From contig BFEA01000182.1 in the NCBI GenBank assembly GCA_003427395.1, forward strand, positions 2,493,930 through 2,517,613: a stretch of DNA of 23,684 bases. The letters run 5' to 3'. The notes beneath the pieces are model-generated. The model did no database searches and was not told the origin of the DNA. It saw nothing but the letters and a program-made list of their open reading frames with translations. Below, in pieces: positions 1 to 8,541 of this stretch. The position numbers and the translations under genes were made by a program. Source of the DNA: Chara braunii. Lineage: Eukaryota; Streptophyta; Charophyceae; Charales; Characeae. Each line of letters starts with the position of its first letter. The stretch's first letter is position 1.

Positions 1-110
1 TTTTTTTTTTTTTTTTTTTTTTTTTTTGCGAGCATTGCCCGCACCGCCCGCACCGCGGGCGCTTAGCTAGTTATTATTATTATTATTATTATTATATTTT
101 AATATAAATA
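1..110 (-). repeat. A-tailed 3' end candidate with hairpin and TTA microsatellite
   Basis: The window opens with 27 T, which reads as an A27 tail on the minus strand. Next to it is GC-rich DNA with a short hairpin (GCCCGC at 46-51 pairing with GCGGGC at 55-60, loop ACC), then a TTA repeat at about 71-95. Read on the minus strand this is AT-rich microsatellite, GC-rich hairpin, then A tail, as at the 3' end of a non-LTR retroposon. The tail runs off the window, so no target duplication can be checked. It could also be a plain homopolymer. Confidence 0.35.
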
Positions 111-432
111 GGTCCTTATGGCGCTGGCTCCATTTCCATTATGCGGAGCGTCAGTCGGTTCGTATTCCCCCGGCAAGTCAAAATGAAACACATCGTGGTA
201 CACACTCATGCTTCCTTCCATCTTGCCGAAGGAACCCTGACCAGTATTGATTACTCCTGTATGGGAGGATTGACTGTCAGATTGTCGTATCCTAGTTTTC
301 CTCTCAGGACCCTGTTGGTTCTGTCGAATAGGCTCGAGGCATGAGAAGTTGGGAGAGATGTCTGTCAGTCTGAGGCTAAAGCCTCAATTTGCTCTTCTCG
401 GGTCCTACCTGAAATGTTGATGTCTGTCTGTG
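111..432. other. Gene-free stretch beyond the integrase of element A
   Basis: No open frame with recognisable protein is present on either strand. Read on the minus strand directly after the last integrase codons there is a short run resembling the usual continuation of Ty3 integrase (S-T-F-Q-V-G), after which frames are closed by stops. The integrase C-terminal barrel and any chromodomain of element A are therefore missing or unrecognisable here. No LTR start or polypurine tract was found. Confidence 0.4.
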
Positions 433-1422
433 TTAGTTCTCAGATGCAATCATGGCAGCCCGAGCTTTATTGATGTGCTCGACTGCGTGCAGCAACATCT
501 GTTCGTACTTAACAACAAACTCTATGCTGCCTGGTGCTGTAGTTGGCTGATTTTCAGGCAACAGAAAGTCAAAAGCAGATTTGGGCTTCCAACCAAGATG
601 CAGCTGGTTGGGAGTCATACCGGTAGTGTTGTGCACAACATTGTTGTACAGGCTGGAGATGAGAGGTAGCTTCTCATCCCAGTCATCCTAACTTGGCTTA
701 ATATAATGTCGAAGCAAGTGCTGCACGACCCGGTTCATCCGCTCGACCTGGCCATCTGACTCAGGGGGGTTCCCTGATGTCATTTGTAGTCGGGTGCCCA
801 ACTGTTGGGCTGTACTTCGCCACAATTCGCTTGTGAATCTGACATCCATGTCACTAATGATGGACTTTGGGAGACTGAAATCACGTACCCAGTTGTCTAT
901 GAACAACTTGATGACGTGGTCAGTCCTGGCTGGCTCAGGCATAGCGATCAGTCTAACATACTTACTGAACCTGTCCACAATGACGAAGATGTGCCCTTTA
1001 CCGCTCTTGCTGGTCACAAGGTTTTCCATGAAATCCGTGGACACAATCTGACCCGGACCACCAGGGATAGGTAAGGGCTTAATAAGCCCAAGCGGTGCCT
1101 GCATCCGTGGCTTGTCGCACTGGCAAACCTGGCAGGTCTCTACATATCTCTTTGCATCATCCATCATTGCGTCCCACCCAAAACGCTGCACTAAATTTGC
1201 TGCTATCTTTTTGTAACCGAAATGTCCGGTTGCATCGTGGCACTCACCTAAAAATAAACTACGCAAAGACTCTTTATTTGGAACGCATAAATGTTTATTC
1301 CCAGCCTTCTCAAGGAACAACAAGCCGTCAACCAGCACAAACTCATCGGAAGTATCCTTGTCTTTAGCTTCCAGTTTGTGGATGATCTCAGACATGATTG
1401 TGTGACTGTGTATCCTCTTCAT
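433..1422 (-). pseudogene. Ty3/gypsy integrase (element A), one internal stop and truncated C-terminus
   Basis: Integrase inserts element cDNA into the genome. From the start at 1422, the zinc-binding HHCC motif is complete (H62, H67, C97, C100). The catalytic triad is also present: D130 in S-T-D-F, D191 in I-S-D-M-D and E227 in D-G-Q-V-E-R, with exactly 35 residues between the last two (D,D-35-E). A single TAG at 688-690 interrupts the frame, after which the same frame continues with the conserved tract containing T-G-M-T-P-N-Q-L-H down to 433. The TAG is one C-to-T change from CAG. The C-terminal GPY-type region and chromodomain are absent. The junction with the upstream RNase H frame (1388-1422) is a frameshift. 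This is the best-preserved domain of element A. Confidence 0.88.
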
Positions 1423-1633
1423 AGGCTTCCACCATAGATCGAGTTACATCATTAGAAATCCCAAAATCGGTCACTAACGCGCCCAGATAGTCTGCCCTAC
1501 GCAATAGTGCATCAGCCACTTTGTTGTACTCTCCTTTCAGAGGGTCGAGCTTGAAGTCATACATATCTATGACTTCAATCCACCTCTTGAGTGCGTCGGA
1601 GAGCACGGGTTGTGTCTTAATCCAACGCAGCAT
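1388..1633 (-). pseudogene. RNase H C-terminal part and connection domain (element A)
   Basis: This frame carries the end of the Ty3/gypsy RNase H: W-I-K-T-Q-P near the start, the tract W-I-E-V-I-D-M-Y-D-F-K-L-D, then Y-N-K-V-A-D-A-L-L-R-R, where the family normally has A-D-A-L-S-R. The final catalytic Asp of that motif is kept and the Ser is replaced by Leu. It is out of frame with the RT/RNase H frame above it (ending at 1617) and with integrase below it. Compared with the family a short piece is missing around 1640, including the T-D-H motif that supplies another carboxylate. Confidence 0.75.
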
Positions 1634-2717
1634 AGTAGTGTCTCCAATGGACCAGCGCTCTATAGAGGGTATAAAACTCTTGCTCGTACGTAGACTTAGC
1701 TCGTTTTTGAGGTGACATTTTTTTGCTCATGCACTCGATCGGCCTCAACTTCTCCCCCTCCTTTTGTGCAAGGATCGCGCCTATGTCGTATTGGCTGGCG
1801 TCTGTGATCACAATGAAAGGCAATTCAAGATCCCAAAGTTTCAGGACTTCATAGTGCGTCAGGGCAATCTTCAATCTCTTGAAGGCTGCCTCGCACTCTT
1901 CGGCCCAATTAAGGCACGTGAGGTCAGTTAGTGGGGAAGCTACAGTACTATAGTTCTTCACAAACGAATGGTAGTAGCCCGTCATCTCGAAAAATGACCT
2001 CACCTCAGTCACAGACAGAGGTCTGGGCCAGTCACGTATACGGGCCACTTTGGCATCATCCAGCCTCAATCCATCCGCAAAAATCTCATGACCTAGGTAC
2101 AAGATCTTGGTGCGACCAGACTCACGTTTCTCCAAGTTAACCTTGTACTTGTGCTGTCTTAGGAGCCGTAACAATATTTTTACGTATTCAACTTTCTCCT
2201 CTATAGTTCTATTAAAGATAAGGATATCGTCGAGGTACAAGACAATAAACTTGTCTAAGTAGTCATCAAAGATCCGGTTCATTGCGTGCTGGAACGTCCC
2301 AGGAGCATTGCATGGCCAAAGGGTATCACCGCAAACTCGTACAGACAAAACCTGGTCTGGAAGGCGGTTTTGTGCTGGTCCTCGGGTCTAATACCAATCT
2401 GATGGTATTTGGACTTCATATCATCCCTGCACTCTATCCAAGAGGTCCCCAATGCGCAGTAGGGGCTCTGCGTTCTTAACAGTAATGGCATTGAGGCCCC
2501 TATAGTCAATGCACATCCTTAGTGTAACCCCTTTCTTTGGGACAAATAGAACTGGCGCTCCGTAGGGGGACGTACTTAGTCAAATCCAGACCTTCTCTAT
2601 GAGCTCCTTGAGCTGGCGGCGGAGCTCGTCTAAATCCGCAGGAGACATCCTATAGATCCATCCTCTAGGTACCTTGCTGCTAGGGACGACTTTAATTGCG
2701 TGGACAATCTCCCTTTC
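1617..2717 (-). pseudogene. Reverse transcriptase and RNase H N-terminal part (element A)
   Basis: RT copies element RNA into DNA. On the minus strand the N-terminal fingers begin near 2717 with P-R-G-W-I-Y-R and reach [10 protein letters not shown] and [13 protein letters not shown] at 2580-2582 interrupts this stretch. A small deletion and frameshift near 2480-2500 remove part of the K-I-D-L-K-S-G-Y-H-Q motif, leaving D-M-K-S-K-Y-H-Q-I. A further shift near 2300-2330 joins to the palm, where the catalytic Y-L-D-D box is intact at 2226-2237. The frame continues into RNase H with T-D-A-S-Q-Y-D-I-G-A-I-L-A-Q and Y-E-Q-E-F, then stops at 1617. The fold is easily recognised but the copy cannot make a full enzyme. 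Confidence 0.85.
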
Positions 2718-3546
2718 TACCACACCCCTAGGCTCCTCAAAGAGGTTTGAATATTGCGCAACGGTTGCTTCTATCTCTGGGGTGATTTTATGACCTTCCC
2801 TTTCTCAGAGACAAAGACTAGGTACATACCTTCCTCACGATTCTGCTTATAGTAGTTATAGAAAGACTACGCGCACATGCAACCATAGTTCACCACTAGT
2901 CTACTAGCCTTGAACTTCTAGAGCCCAATGATCCCTCCATTTGGCAACTTATGGATCATCACCCTTCCTATCCCGATCAAACTGAGGCTCAGCAACCTCG
3001 AGGTAGTACATGCCTAGCAACATGTGAATGGCAGCTCGTCGCTAACTGTGCACAAAATGTTGTATCTCGGTTCCCCTCCTCCATAGGAGAAGGTACAAAA
3101 TACATCCTTGACATAGTCCCTGACTATCATAGAGTGCTTGTTGGCTTAGGTAGATGCTACAAACCTGCTAAGCCGCTGCATTTGGTCCCCTAAGCGCAGC
3201 CTATCCACACAAGCACGACTGATGAAATTACGCGTAGAACCTATGTCTGCGAAGGCACCAACCTTTCAGCCACCTACATCGACTTCTACCACAAAATGTT
3301 CACCCTTTGGACCTTTGTTCAACATCGCCCAAGAGGCTGTAGGGTTTTTCTCTAACCACTCAGTCTCTAACTCCGCTAAGGACTTCCATAGAACAAAGCA
3401 TCGATTGGTCCGGATCTCTCTGCGGCGCAATCAAGGGGTCAATAGCCTTGGCCATCATCTGGGAAGTGCTAGCAGACGCACCACAAAGTTGGCAGATCCA
3501 ACTGTCACAGTCGAGGACGCGACCTTCCCAACGACCCGCTACTCTT
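2718..3546 (-). pseudogene. Aspartic protease and linker (element A), active site altered
   Basis: No long frame survives, but the retropepsin core is readable on the minus strand: D-V-G-G, a TGA, K-V-G-A-F-A-D-I-G-S-T-R-N-F-I-S-R. The catalytic triplet sits at 3239-3247 and reads D-I-G where retropepsins have D-T-G or D-S-G. ATA for ACA is one C-to-T change. Downstream there are further in-frame stops before the RT start. The protease would cleave the Gag-Pol polyprotein; this copy has lost both an open frame and a canonical active site. Confidence 0.65.
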
Positions 3547-3588
3547 GCACTTGCTTATTGTGTGCCCATACTTGCCACAGTTGAGACA
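3547..3588 (-). other. CCHC zinc knuckle of element A Gag
   Basis: Translated on the minus strand this gives C-L-N-C-G-K-Y-G-H-T-I-S-K-C, a perfect CX2CX4HX4C retroviral-type knuckle that binds RNA. It lies in the same frame as the Gag segment ending at 3595 and is separated from it only by that TGA and two codons, so it escapes any ORF call. It fixes the Gag/protease boundary of element A. Confidence 0.85.
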
Positions 3589-5352
3589 AGCGCCTCAGAC
3601 AACACGGTCTCGCCACACCTCGTACTCCAGACCAAGCTTCACCCATATGGGTGGTCCTTGGTTACTTTGACCCTTGGGCCGGCCTGCCTTCTGTTTCTCG
3701 GCCCCCTTAGCCCTTTCTCTAATGGGCGCGGTTACTCCACCATCTGAAGTCTCCCCACTCTTATCTAACGTTGTTTCTTCCCCAAGGTCAGAGAATTCAT
3801 CAATCTCAGTCGCTTGGCCGTCATGGTCAATGAACATCAGATTGCCTTTCTTCCTCCAATTTTGAGGAAACTTCTTCTTTCTTCCATCTACCGGTCCCTG
3901 CAAGGCACTGCCAAGCTTAGCCTCTATGTGTAGGGTTTTATTGTTGAACGAGGCAAAGTTATGCACATCTATGGAGGCCTCATCAACCAACTTATTTTTT
4001 ACATTTGTGGGTAGACTTCGCAAATAAGTTGTGAGGAGGACCTACGGTTCGTACCGCACACCAAGAACAACAATCAATCGTTCTACACCGTTTGTCACCT
4101 TGCGAACTGTCAAGTATTTCTTCGATCCTAGACTGGCTAGCGAGTCGGCAGCCTTCTGAGCCCTTTGAGGGTCATGCCACCTGTTGTAGACCATCCGTAC
4201 GAACTCCTCCAATATCCGGGCCTGTGGCCAGCCATCGAAGTTTTGGCCGTATCCTTGTCGTTGTACTACATCGTGTAACCATTTGGCTGCAGATACCTCT
4301 AACCTCTTCCCCGGTCCTTATGAGCCTGTGCCTCTGTAGGCAGAGTAAACACCCAGGTATCCAAATTCTCTTCCTTTTTCTTGTCGCTGGAGAAGGGCTT
4401 AGGACTCAGCAAGGGTATGTTGGGTGTCCACTGCATGGGTTGTATAGCACCCTGTGCCTGCCGCATTGGTTGTGAAACTAGTGGACCGGGCCGCTGCAGC
4501 GGCACTTGCTGCTGCGGCGATAAGTGTTGCACAGACTGATGTACATGCGGCTGCCCTGTAGCAGCAACCACTGAGTGTGGAAGCGAAGAAGGAACTGGAA
4601 TCTGCCCACTACTACCCACTGCTAAACCAATTGATGGAGGTATGCCATACATACGGGAAAAGGATGGTCCCACATGCGGCAGCATCATAAGAGGACCTAT
4701 AACCGTAGGGGGAACTACAACAACTTGCGGTTGCCTCGCCATGGGTCGAGGCGCCTGTACCGGAATCCTATTCTTGCCGGCTACTAACTCGGCCAACAGC
4801 TCCTGCTGCACGGCCTATGCTTCGGCAATACTCAACAGAGAGTTCCGAAGGGCTGTAGAAACAGGGTCTAATGTCGACTCTTCTATAGCCTCTAGTCTGC
4901 CTAGTTCCTGCATTCTTGCCCTTAGTCTTGCCCTTTCTCTTCTCTCCTCTACATCCTCCAACTGGCGTTGTAGCTCTGCGTGGAGTGTGTTTGCTTCTTG
5001 GATCTCATAATCCTCTGCTGACAGTTGTTGCTGCTGGCTGACCTGCAAGCCAACAGACTGACTAGTGGAAGTTCTGGATGTACCCGAACTTGTACCTGAC
5101 AAAGTGGCCTGGGAAAAGGCCTGCGACATAGCAGAGATGGTAGCCATGGCTGCCTCAGCTGTGGCTCTAGCTTTTGCTGCTGTGGTTGCTGCTAGTGCCC
5201 TCTCAGTGTCGGCTGCTGCTTCCCTAGCCCTCTGCAATATGTTCCTCTCCCTTGCTTCTCTTCGCAGTCTCCTCTTCTCTCGTGATTCTAACACCAAGAA
5301 AGTGGTCGGCCGACTGAGTGCAAGTCTACAGGTAAGTTTCCTCTCTCCTTAA
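3547..5352 (-). pseudogene. Gag polyprotein (element A), three stops and one frameshift
   Basis: Gag forms the cytoplasmic virus-like particle and binds element RNA. The minus-strand frame opens near 5352 without a visible ATG; the first likely starts are TTG/GTG around 5297. The order is a basic, Ala/Gln-rich coiled-coil-like region (about 5297-4818), a Pro/Gln-rich stretch (4811-4400), a capsid-like core with the tract K-W-L-H-D-V-V-Q and F-V-R-M-V-Y-N-R-W-H (about 4290-4045), then a charged C-terminus and a CCHC knuckle. Breaks: TAG at 4815-4817 with the same frame continuing, a frameshift near 4300, TAG at 4042-4044, and TGA at 3595-3597 just before the knuckle. All three stops are one C-to-T change from CAG or CGA. 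Confidence 0.75.
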
Positions 5353-5629
5353 TATAATCCTTCAACCTCACTGTCCTCTCCACTCATGAGCTATGTGAGG
5401 CCTGCGATCTGCACTAGAGTCCTCGCTGGGACCTACCACAGCATGGCATCCAACCGATTAAAATAAAATAAAATGAATGTTCGCTCCAGCTTTGTCAGAT
5501 AGTAGCCAAGCAGTATCAGATTCCTACAAACAACTTTATTCCTACTTTTGACTAGTCTGAAACAGAGTGCAATGCAGCGAAGAATAATTACTACCCTATC
5601 TGCAGCAGTCTGTTGGTTGTTAGCAAAGT
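5353..5629. other. Upstream leader of element A, no gene
   Basis: I see no coding sequence here. It lies directly upstream of the element A Gag frame on the minus strand, so it is probably 5' leader. A plus-strand CAGGTAAGT at about 5330-5338 matches a splice-donor consensus but has no supporting gene. Confidence 0.3.
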
Positions 5630-5794
5630 CTGTCACAACTTTTTTTTTTTTTTTTTTTTTTAAACGGGGCCCAGTGCCCAAGGCTGGTATTACCAATAAG
5701 AAGATTGTGGGTTGAGGCCGAGGTCCTCACAGTCTGCCCGGAGTGACCAAACCAAACTTGCTGAGAACTGGGCTCAGCGTCCCTCATGTGGAGA

Positions 5795-5992
5795 TGGTGA
5801 TGATCCTGGATAATGCTAATGATAATGATGATTAGTATCTATAAAGATTATAGAAGCATATGCTATATCAGCAATTCTGGCCTCCTAATCCTATATCAAC
5901 TCCTAGTCTTCCCTGTACCAGGACATTGTAACTCAAAGACAAAATCAACCTAACCTACAATCCCCCATAGCTGATCTCTTCTCGCCACATAG
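5795..5992. repeat. Direct repeat module, copy 1
   Basis: This shares with copy 2 the blocks GCTATATCAGCA, TTCTGGCCTCCTAATCCTA, CCCTGTACCA and CCATAGCTGA followed by TTCTCGCCAC, in the same order and similar spacing. Between the blocks the copies differ by substitutions and indels, so the duplication is old. Confidence 0.7.
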
Positions 5993-6265
5993 CAGCCCCC
6001 CCCCGATTCGCCACTGGATTGCCTTCCTCCCTCGGCAAACCCCAGATCTCTCTACAAGGCCTCACGCTCCTGCCATTTGCAGGTTACAGGGCAGCGCCCC
6101 AGCTCCGGCCAGCGTCGTTCTGGCATCGGTAAACCAGGGGCACAGAACAGAGCAACTCTGTAGATATCAGTCCAGGTTCACCCATCTCTGAATTCCTATC
6201 TCCTAGATGTAGAAGAAGGCTAGATGCTGCCAGGAAAACCAGAACACCAGAAAGCTTAATATAAC

Positions 6266-6484
6266 CTGATGATGAAGATGATGCTAATGCTGATTTTGAT
6301 GATGAAGCTTATGACAATTAGTATGTGAAAAATATAGAAAAATATAGAAAACTATGCTATATCAGCACTTCTGGCCTCCTAATCCTAGCACCCCTCCTAG
6401 CCCTCCCTGTACCAAGACATTACATCTCAGAGACAATGCCCTCCTCACCATTGTCAACCATAGCTGACCTGTTCTCGCCACCTA
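6266..6484. repeat. Direct repeat module, copy 2
   Basis: This is the second copy of the module at 5795-5992, offset by about 470-490 bp. It opens with GAT/GCT-rich DNA, carries the tandem AAAATATAG absent from copy 1, then matches copy 1 through GCTATATCAGCA to TTCTCGCCAC. Confidence 0.7.
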
Positions 6485-6516
6485 GACTATCCCTGGCCCC
6501 AAATTCTGTCACAGCT

Positions 6517-7422
6517 AACTAATCAAAAAGAAAATCATTTGTGGTTGTGCATGCAGAATGGATTTATAATTTTATACAATAATTAACTATCAAACAGTTT
6601 CTTGGAATCTTCCCTTCCCCTGTATCCCTCTTGAGTAGTCACTTTGTGTGAACGTCCTGAAGCTCTCAGCGGCGTGTTTGAAGGTGTGCAATTGGTCCAC
6701 CCCTGTGCCCCAAGTCAATGCAGAACTTGCCAGCCCCGGCTGTACTATTTTTATACTCGCGTACAGCACGAGTCGTGTATCCCCGCCGGAGTCTCTTGAT
6801 AGACAGCCAGGTACTCGTCTCTCCCTCATAGGGTTGGCCTGCCCGACATGACCTCTATAGCGCAGCAAGTAGACCAAAGGACAAGCGGCGAAGCATGCAT
6901 GTACTAGTCCCAATGGGTTGGCATGGTGACTGTGACCTGAGTGGTTCGTCCAGGGCGCTTCAGAGGCAACGCCCGTCCCCCACCAGCTTGCTCCCCAAGA
7001 AGAATGTCGACTCTCAAGGTTGAGCGCTCACGACACCTCACAATGAGAGGACTCTCAAGACGGAACTCACTTCCTCACACTAAAAAGTAATGAATAGGGT
7101 AGATCAGTTAAGGAGCAACGTACCTCATAATGCTGCCACCAACCACAAATTTCTCACCAGTAACCGAACGTTCATTTATGATGACCGGTCGATGCCTCCG
7201 CAAAACCCACAATACAATGCAGTTCCACCTCAGCTTAAATGCCACGTCAGCAAGCTCTCATCATCTAGTGTGCACCCCTATGTAACCACATAGCCTTCTT
7301 GGCGCGCCCACACGACCCTGGGCCGCCAACACACCAACGCGAAAGCGTTATCACTTCCCCACCAATGTCAATCGAAGCACCAAACAGCTATTGCGAAGGA
7401 GCTAGCGGAGCGGCTCCAAGCA
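6517..7422. other. Non-coding stretch between insertion and primer-binding site
   Basis: No recognisable protein occurs on either strand. A 107-codon minus frame at 6590-6913 has no known motif and is probably chance. The stretch sits between a minus-strand primer-binding site and the element A Gag, so leader DNA of a minus-strand LTR element is the likeliest content. Confidence 0.35.
6746..6755 (-). promoter_or_regulatory. TATA-like box
   Basis: The minus strand reads TATAAAAATA inside otherwise GC-balanced DNA (upstream CGCGAG, downstream GTACAGCCGGGG). The match to a plant TATA box is good, but no initiation site or transcript supports it. If real it would fire towards element A. Confidence 0.3.
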
Positions 7423-7434
7423 GCTCTGATACCA
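7423..7434 (-). promoter_or_regulatory. LTR-retrotransposon primer-binding site, initiator tRNA-Met type
   Basis: The minus strand reads TGGTATCAGAGC, the exact 12-nt complement of the 3' end of plant initiator methionine tRNA that primes minus-strand DNA synthesis. It is preceded by TGCA and the 3-nt spacer ATT, so a 5' LTR would end in CA at 7438. The arrangement CA, short spacer, TGGTATCAGAGC is standard for plant Copia and Gypsy elements. The internal region would run to lower coordinates. Element A is the only coding region there. Confidence 0.7.
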
Positions 7435-7437
7435 AAT

Positions 7438-7790
7438 TGCAAGGAAAATGAGCGATAGCGAAATGACAGAAATCCAGAATGCAAAATCACATTGAAAGCC
7501 ATAAAGCCCAACGCTGTCTAGAAAGCAGAAATGCACTGATATTCCACCAACGGAGAACCAAAGCACCGAATCTGAATGTCAATGAGACAATACTCTCGCC
7601 ACCACCAACATATGTATCCAGAGCCCTTCCTCCTATTCGGCGCTCAGCGCCCAGACTACGATCACACAGCTACTACCAGCCTATTACTGGACAATGTGAC
7701 CTGTTGACATCAGCAGCAACAACCGAAGTACATGAAGATATCCTCCCTATAGACCATCGCCAAGACCAGGTACGTGCCCTCACATCATCA
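7438..7790 (-). mobile_element. Putative 3' part of a 5' LTR upstream of the primer-binding site
   Basis: By its position next to the primer-binding site, DNA from 7438 upward should be the end of a 5' LTR on the minus strand. The outer LTR boundary was not found. It may lie in or beyond the duplicated CT-rich units, anywhere up to 8960. No second copy of this sequence was seen in the window, so the assignment rests only on the primer-binding site. Confidence 0.35.
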
Positions 7791-7801
7791 TCCTCATCTC
7801 T

Positions 7802-7884
<83 letters not shown>

Positions 7885-8178
7885 ACCCTCGACTTCTACA
7901 CCCACATCTTGTCCCTCGTACACGAAGACCACCACCACCTCAGGTTGGCTATCCAAGCCCAAGCCTGGCTACGTGGGCTGGACTATGGCGCTGCCTTCAG
8001 CAGCGCCTTGCCTTCTTTCTCGACACCCGCACACGTCTGGCATCCGCTAGCGCACAGCAAGCATCTCGCGAGCACACGCTCCAGCAGTGCTGCCGCTTGC
8101 ACAAGCCAGTGCCCGAATGTCCTCCTTGGCGCCCGACACTTTCCTATATCGAAAGTGTTGGGCGCACGGTCTGCACCA
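7791..8178. repeat. 388-bp tandem duplication, unit 1
   Basis: The unit opens with TCCTCATCTC, runs through a CT tract, then through DNA containing TTGTCCCTCGTACACGAAG and TTCCTATATCG. Unit 2 repeats all of this 388 bp further on. The two copies differ by scattered substitutions and by CT-tract length. Long plus-strand frames across both units arise from the CT repeat (Ser-Leu runs) and show no domain. Confidence 0.85.
7807..7884. repeat. (CT)n microsatellite
   Basis: A nearly pure CT dinucleotide run with a single A interruption at 7870. It is homopurine/homopyrimidine DNA and lies at the head of duplicated unit 1. Confidence 0.95.
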
Positions 8179-8181
8179 TCC

Positions 8182-8253
<72 letters not shown>

Positions 8254-8541
8254 ACCCACGTCTTGTCCCTCGTACACGAAGACCACCACCACCTCAGGCT
8301 GGCTATCCAAGCCCAAGCCTGGCTACGTGGGCTGGGCTATGGCGCTGCCCTCAGCAGCGCCCTGCCTTCTTTCTCGACGCCGGCACATGCCTGGCATCCG
8401 CCAACGCACAACAAGCATCTCGCGAGCGCACACTCCAGCAATGTTGCCGCTTGCACAAGCCAGTGCCCAAATGCCTTCCTTGGCGCCCGACACTTTCCTA
8501 TATCGGAAGTGTGGGCACACGGTCAGCACTTTCCTGTTGGG
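8179..8541. repeat. 388-bp tandem duplication, unit 2
   Basis: This is the second copy of the unit starting at 7791, again beginning TCCTCATCTC. It has a slightly shorter CT tract and lacks the ACCCTCGACTTC segment that follows the tract in unit 1. It ends near GGCACACGGTCAGCAC, matching the GGCGCACGGTCTGCAC at the end of unit 1. Confidence 0.85.
8185..8251. repeat. (CT)n microsatellite
   Basis: An uninterrupted CT dinucleotide run at the head of duplicated unit 2. The lack of the A interruption seen in unit 1 suggests recent length turnover. Confidence 0.95.

Larger units (their letters stand above)
433..5352 (-). mobile_element. Element A: decayed Ty3/gypsy retrotransposon, internal region
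   Basis: Read on the minus strand from about 5352 down to 433, the order is Gag (coiled coil, capsid-like core, CCHC knuckle), aspartic protease, reverse transcriptase, RNase H, integrase. This order with integrase last defines Ty3/gypsy. At least five in-frame stops, several frameshifts and short deletions break it. No flanking LTR was identified at either end. A primer-binding site on the same strand at 7423-7434 could be its own if the DNA at 5353-7422 is leader enlarged by an insertion, but that link is inference. Confidence 0.85.
5630..6516 (-). mobile_element. Probable A-tailed, internally duplicated retroposon insertion
   Basis: CTGTCACAACT at 5630-5640 and CTGTCACAGCT at 6506-6516 are 11-bp direct repeats with one mismatch. 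They enclose about 865 bp. A T run (5640-5661, 22 T) abuts the first repeat, so on the minus strand the insertion ends in an A22 tail followed directly by the duplication, the signature of target-primed retrotransposition. Inside are two related modules (5795-5992 and 6266-6484). There is no credible ORF, so it would be non-autonomous. The B-box-like GGTTGAGGCC near 5709 is weak. No family was recognised. Confidence 0.45.

Noticed and set aside
46-60. Hairpin beside a T run read as an intrinsic terminator
   Set aside because: The T run precedes the hairpin on the plus strand and becomes A on the minus strand, and the setting is eukaryotic. It does not fit a bacterial terminator.
5329-5338. 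CAGGTAAGT as a plus-strand 5' splice site
   Set aside because: It matches the consensus, but the plus-strand frame before it is the shadow of minus-strand Gag and no acceptor or exon partner was seen.
7791-8541. Repeat array considered as a CRISPR
   Set aside because: There are only two units of 388 bp, without short identical repeats and regular unique spacers. It is a tandem duplication. The 11-bp array at 20883-20979 is likewise far too short-period.
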